A DNA stretch of 64,000 nucleotides from Apus apus (lineage: Eukaryota; Chordata; Aves; Apodiformes; Apodidae): assembly GCF_020740795.1 (NCBI RefSeq), contig NC_067294.1:17737001-17801000 (forward strand), in the 5' to 3' direction. Shown here in pieces: positions 58,915-64,000 of the stretch. How positions within the stretch are numbered: position 1 is the first letter of the stretch; each line of letters begins with the position of its first letter. A program made the translations under genes and the position numbers. The notes under the pieces were generated by a model. It was not told where the DNA came from. It saw only the letters and a list, made by a program, of their open reading frames with translations, and did no database searches.

Positions 58915-61241
58915 TTTCTTCAGAAGAAACCGTTTTATTATTTTTTTTTTTTCCCAAAGAAAAAAAAGCAATATAAATATTAGAGTATAAAACTTGCGTG
59001 TAACACATCGACGTTGGTCTATATGGGTATAAGAAGGATATAAGCATATATATAATATATAAGTATAATTCAATATTAGACACATTGAAAGGGCAAACGT
59101 GGTTTCATTTCACGTACACTCGGAGCACAGACCACATGGAAAAGAAGATAGAGAGGAAATGGAAAATACTGGTGTCCACGAGTTAGTTACCAAAGATTAA
59201 AAATAACACGCCACTAAATGCACGACACTCAACTAGGCTACCTCAGATTGCAGGTTAAAAAGAAATATAAAGACTACGATTCAGCTACGGCATTTCTAGA
59301 GGGGTGGGAGGGGGGCAGGTGGCAGCTGCAGGGGACAGGGGACAGGGTGGGAACCCTCCCAGCGCAGCCAGTGCAGAAGGTGACTGGATCCAGGATGAAA
59401 ACAAGGTGGCTGCTCCTGCTGCCCTGGGTTTGGGGAGTTGGGGGGGTCGTGGGGGGGGGGGCTGCTGCCATGGCCCAGAGGGCTGGATCTTGGGTGAGTT
59501 ACGTGTTAGTGATTAAAAAGGGGAATAAAACAACACACAACCCCTGGGAAAGCTGGCGTGGTCCCTTCCTGGCCACCCTGCAGCTCCCCACTACTCCCCC
59601 CTGGCTACACGACCTGCTCCCCCCCCACACACACACCTCCCTGGGGAGGACATGGAACTGCTTTTGATGAAGCTGATCTGGTGCAAGGGTGATGGGCACC
59701 TGGAGAAACTCCATTCCTCATCCTTCGATTCCCTCTGTGCAGAAGAAAGCCCAAAGCCAGTGGGAAGGAGCAATCACCTCCTCCGGGCTGGCCCGGTGTG
59801 GTCCCACACAATGTCCCCCCCCTTGTCACCCCATCCCACTGGCTTTGCAGCTTCACCCTGTACTCATTTCCAGCTCTCGGGTCCCTCCTGCAGGCTCGGT
59901 CCCCAAGTGCCACCAAACCAACTGTCACTTCCTCAGTCACCAACTCTGCACCAAATCCACGTGCTGGCAGCTCCATGGATCTCAGCCCGTTGGCTGAGAC
60001 CCCCGAACAACCCCCATTTCCTGGGGTCCAGACCCCAACTAAGAAGCCACGAGTCTCCCAATCCCGTCGTGACCCATCCCACCCTACTTTTCCCCCCCCA
60101 CCCCACCCCCCCAACCCTGGGCAGCCCCAGCTGGGCTGCACTCACCCCACACTGCGTGGGCATGTGGGGGCTGCTCGTGGGGCTCAACTGTGCGAGTGCA
60201 GGGGTGGGGGTGAAGGCTGAACATGCAGACACGGTGTGCAGGGCAGGGACACACTGTCCCCTCTGCCCCTCGTAGGGGGACTGGGCCAGATGGCCACCTG
60301 GCCGCAGGGGAACGAGACTCTCTTAGCTTGAATTCCAGAAGAACAAGGACTGTACATATAAATATTTACTGCAAGGGAGGGATGAGATGTGTCTGCTCTT
60401 CGGAGACCCCTAGAACCCCCCGGGCAGCCGCCGTGCACCTCGGCAGGCTTCTCATTGCATTCCTTACCCCTCAAACATCACAAGGGTTGTTTTTCTTTTC
60501 TCTCTCTTATTTCAGGCCATCAGTGGTTGTACTTTAAAGAAGACAAAAAAAACAATGTTTAGGGTGCAGCTTTGCCATATTCCCTTTGACTCATGCAAAA
60601 CAAACACTATATTTTTTCTGGGGAACAGGTAAGCAGGAACTGAAGCACTCCCTACCAACTTCTCAGCAACAAAACCATCACTATAATCAACTGGGGAAGT
60701 GGGTTTTACCAACGGGAAGTTTCAGAGCAAAGATCTGGGCTCTAAGCTAGGAACTGCCTTTCCCTTTCCAAAAAGAAATCAAAAGAATGATTGAAGGTCT
60801 ATAAATTAAAAGATCCACATTAAAACTATTTACACTGGGCAAAACTGAGCACAAGCCTTGTGCCTTCCTCAGACCATCTGGAAGCAAATCAGATCCAAAG
60901 AGGTGGCAGAAAACCTTCTGCCCTTGCATATTCTAATACCCGAGGGATCGTATAAAACATGAGCAAGTATTCACAGGGCACTTGTTTGCTTTCAGTTCAG
61001 CTCCCAGGTTGGTTTGCATCACGAGATCTAACAGCAGCAGGACCCCTGCTCCTAGCTCTGATGATGACAAGATACATTCGCAGGTTTCCTACTTTTTGCG
61101 TCACCGAAATTAACACTAATAATTCAAAACAACCCAACAAACAATCAATTGACATTCGTCCTCCGGCCTGGGCTGTGGTTTTGGGGGAGGGGGGTGGGGA
61201 GTGCTGGAGCCGGCTGCCCTGTAGTTCTAAGGTCTCCTTCT
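58915..61241 (-). other. PCDHG: PCDHG 3' untranslated region
   Basis: About 2.3 kb from the stop codon to the minus-strand AATAAA at 58934-58939. It is free of CR1 in a window where CR1 is dense, and it has several AT-rich tracts (58940-59100, 60500-60900) typical of long neuronal 3'UTRs. The absence of insertions suggests constraint. The extent is inferred from the poly(A) signal. Confidence 0.75.
58934..58939 (-). terminator. PCDHG: PCDHG poly(A) signal AATAAA (minus strand)
   Basis: TTTATT on the + strand is AATAAA on the minus strand, 2.3 kb after the PCDHG stop. It is half of a near-palindrome whose other half is a + strand AATAAA at 58903-58908. Confidence 0.7.
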
Positions 61242-61468
61242 CTACTTCTTCTCCTTCTTCCCGGATTTCTTCTTGTTGCCCCCGGAGGGGTTGGTGGCCT
61301 TGGCGTCGCGTTTGCCGGCGGCGTTGGTGAGGGTGGCGGTGCTGCCCGGGATGTAAACGTTCTGCCGGTAATCGGGGACGTGCTGCAGGGTGAACTGGGG
61401 GCCGTAGCGGGCGCTCAGCCCCATGGTGCCCGTCCCGCCGCCCAGGGTCGAGTTGGCATCAGCAGCTT
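61242..61468 (-). CDS. PCDHG: Gamma-protocadherin cluster, shared constant exon 3 (C-terminus)
   Basis: This is the last of the three constant exons spliced to every gamma-protocadherin variable exon; it encodes the end of the common cytoplasmic tail of these neuronal cell-adhesion receptors. On the minus strand an acceptor ctcccacag (61469 and upward) precedes a split codon and [20 protein letters not shown], then [40 protein letters not shown] and [15 protein letters not shown], with TAG at 61242-61244. The mammalian tail has the same blocks, with differences in the linker before the lysine-rich end (KRDGKAPAGGNG in mammals, [12 protein letters not shown] here). Constant exons 1 and 2 and all variable exons are not in the window and must lie beyond 64000. 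The frame is intact, so the exon is expected to be functional. Confidence 0.97.
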
Positions 61469-61587
61469 CTGTGGGAGGGGAAGGGGGAAGAGAAGCTGTT
61501 GGTGGCGGTCAGAGCTCCCCCCACGAAAAGCCCCGACGGCACCAAAAGGTGCTCACCAGCCCAGGGTGTCAAACCTGGACCTTGGTG

Positions 61588-61937
61588 TCACAGAATCACA
61601 GAACAGTTTGGGTTGGAAGGGACCTTAAAGATCATCCAGTTCCAACCCCCTGCATGGGCAGGGACACCTCCCACCAGCCCAGGTTGCTCCAAGCCCCATC
61701 CAACCTGCCCTTCAACACTGCCAGGGATGGGGCAGCCACAGCTTCCCTGGGCAACCTGGGCCAGGCTCTCACCACCCTCACAGCCAAGAATTTCCTCCTC
61801 ATGTCACCTCAATCTCCCTCTTCCAGTTTTAATCCCTTCCCCCTTGTCCTCTCCCTCCCTGCCCTTGTCCCACGTCCCTCCCCAGCTTTCCTGGAGCCCC
61901 TTCAGGCACTAGAAGGTGCTCTCAGGTCTCCCTGATC
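61588..61937 (-). mobile_element. CR1 LINE, subfamily A, in PCDHG intron
   Basis: On the + strand it reads as the reverse complement (gtcacagaatcacagaacag onward), in the same sense as PCDHG transcription. Confidence 0.93.
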
Positions 61938-62259
61938 ACCAACCTTCACCCCCACCCCTCACTGCCCTCCGGTGCCATCACTCCACAGATCAGCTCTAAC
62001 TCGTGTGCAGGGGAACACGGCTCCGAAACCCCTTCTTTCCATCTCACACCATCGGATTGGGGGCTGGAAGCTGCCCAGGGCAGGAGGGCAACCTCTGCCC
62101 AGCCCCGGGCAGCGATGGGGCTGCGTGTCCCTCCCGGCGCCTTCTGCTCTGCCCCGCACAAAAACATCCCCCCCCGTCCCCCCCTTTTCTAGAGCCACCC
62201 ATGACAAACATTCTGCTGAGCCACGACCATTAACAACGCATTCGGGGACATCCAATATG

Positions 62260-62275
62260 ATTCTTCTTCTTCTTC

Positions 62276-62328
<53 letters not shown>

Positions 62329-62608
62329 GTAATATTAATATTATATAATATAGTATATATTATATAATATATTATATATTATATATAATATATTATATTA
62401 ATATATAATATAATATATAATATATTATGTATTATATAATATATATTTTATATATAATATATATATTATTTATAATTATATAATATTTAATTATATAGTA
62501 TATATAATTATATAATAATCATTAGTAATAATTATTATATAATTATTATATATTATAATTATTATATATACTATATACATTATATACATACATATATATG
62601 TATATATG

Positions 62609-62640
<32 letters not shown>

Positions 62641-62798
62641 CATATATATACATTATATATACTATATACTATATAATATATAATTATATAATAATTATTA
62701 TTAATAATAATTATTATATATATTAATATTATATATACTATATAATATATTATATAAGATATAATATATACTATATAATATATAATATCAATAATATC

Positions 62799-62873
<75 letters not shown>
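62260..62873. repeat. AT-rich inverted repeat: (ATT)n ... (AAT)n
   Basis: (TTC)n to 62276, then (ATT)n at 62277-62329. About 470 bp of TATA-type palindromic sequence follows, then (AAT)n at 62799-62873, the reverse complement of the left arm. Confidence 0.95.
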
Positions 62874-64000
62874 TTTCCTCCCCATTTCAAACCCTGCCCC
62901 CCGTGCCTCCCCAGCCGGGTTCATTCAGGGAGCAAAGCACACGAGATGAGGCAGAAAAAAAAAAATCCCCTCCCCTGCAATACCCCAAAATGGCTCTAGG
63001 AAGCCGAGCACGAAGGAAATCGATGCTAAATCTGATGCTCCGGATCCGCGAGCAGGGGGGAGGGGAAGGAAAATTCATCCCTGCCGCGCTGCAAAGCTCC
63101 AGCACCGAGAGAGCAAGCGTGGAGGTGGGGAAGGGAGCCGGGCCCACCCCCCCCCTTATCCTCCATCCCCCATCCCCCCCCGGGTTGCTGGAGGGTAGAG
63201 ACCAGATGGAGACAGGATGGATGGAGAAAGGAGGAGAAATGAGCACCGGGGGGAGGAGGGGGTTGGAGAGCAGGGCAGGAGCGGTGCTGCTGCCGTGAGC
63301 TGCTGCCTGATCTGCCCCGGTGCGACCACCCGTGCACGGCTCAGGGGGGTGTCCTTGCCCAGCCCTGCTCAGGAATGGTTTGCCAAAGCCCTGCCTCTGC
63401 CCTGGGTGCTGCGGATCCCATCTCAGCCTTTGCACTGCTCGGCGTGTGTGGCTGCGGAGGGTGAAGAGACCCAGCAAGGGCACCCGGAGGGCCCGAGGGA
63501 GAGTCCAGGGCTGCTCCTCCCTCCTTCCTCACGCTGGGAGACTGAGGGAACACAGGAAAACCAGCAGCAGAAAACCTGGGCTGGTCCCCTCGTGTTCCTC
63601 CTCGCTCCAGACCAAAATCCGTGCACACCTCCCTGTTGCCTCAGCCTCCCCCCCGAGCAGAGGGGGCTCAGCCAGTCAGAAAGCTCCACAAAAAGCTGGG
63701 CCCCATCCCACCAACCCCCTGAAATGTCACTGCGTGCACATCCCCTGGCAGAGGGCGGAAGGATGAAGCAGCTGCACGTTGAAAAGCTCCAGCTGCTGCT
63801 GGACAGGCAGAGGAAAACACACAGCACAGGCAGGATATTGTGCACCAAGGTCCAGGGACACACAGGGCGGTGTCCAAACCCGGGGTGGGAAATACCATTT
63901 GGCTTTTCTGCTATGGAAGCATCCACCAGCAGGAGGATTGTTCTATAGTCCCTATTAAATAAGTCCCAGACCTGGTGGAGCTTTGAGGACCTTGCTCTGG

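Larger units (their letters stand above)
58903..58939. repeat. Near-palindrome joining two poly(A) signals
   Basis: AATAAAA, a perfect 15-bp inverted core tttcttcagaagaaa, and TTTTATT. Confidence 0.9.
61469..64000 (-). other. PCDHG: PCDHG intron between constant exons 2 and 3 (partial)
   Basis: I searched the minus strand for the constant exon 2 motif (DTGTWPNNQFDTEMLQ) and did not find it, so this intron runs past the window. It contains one CR1 (61588-61937) and the AT-rich inverted repeat at 62260-62873. Confidence 0.75.

Noticed and set aside
62340-62800. TATA-box clusters
   Set aside because: Simple AT-rich repeat; no gene start follows.

Overview
This is vertebrate nuclear DNA, almost certainly from a bird. 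Roughly a sixth of the 64 kb, by my hand-drawn boundaries, is CR1 LINE sequence. These are 5'-truncated pieces whose 3' ends read (in CR1 sense) 'gatctttaaggtcccttccaaccc' followed by short ATTCTATG-like tails, and several still encode the degenerate C-terminus of the CR1 reverse-transcriptase ORF. Genes are split into short exons with GT-AG introns. Most long open frames are shadows of CR1 or of tandem repeats. There is no bacterial-type gene organisation. A 100-base run of N (2066-2165) marks an assembly gap.

Layout from left to right. (1) 1-8206: repeat-rich DNA upstream of, or in the early introns of, HDAC3, including the gap. (2) 8207-20085, + strand: exons 3-15 of HDAC3, a class I histone deacetylase. 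They encode residues 47-428 and end with a 3'UTR and an ATTAAA poly(A) signal. The exons carrying the first 46 residues are not visible. (3) 20.1-35.9 kb: no intact gene. It holds a CpG-richer stretch at 24.2-24.6 kb, a 51-bp minisatellite, a CATCCCTS octamer minisatellite and several CR1 copies. (4) 35975-36972, + strand: three collinear exon remnants of DIAPH1 (the end of the FH2 domain and the basic/DAD-side helix) with frameshifts in two of them, so a decayed formin gene. (5) 37-58.9 kb: about 22 kb without a recognisable gene, with CR1s and several GC-rich minisatellites. (6) 58.9-61.47 kb, minus strand: the 3'UTR and last shared (constant) exon of the gamma-protocadherin cluster (PCDHG). 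The rest, to 64 kb, is PCDHG intron with a large AT-rich inverted repeat.

The order and orientation HDAC3(+), DIAPH1(+), PCDHG(-) is the mirror image of the mammalian 5q31 arrangement PCDHG-DIAPH1-HDAC3, so this is a conserved syntenic block. The most interesting observation is that the DIAPH1 position holds only broken exons here. Other points worth a second look are a three-fold tandem copy of an HDAC3 splice donor, a near-palindromic pair of convergent poly(A) signals at the PCDHG 3' end, near-identical (young-looking) CR1 copies, and a 30-bp minisatellite split by a CR1 insertion.
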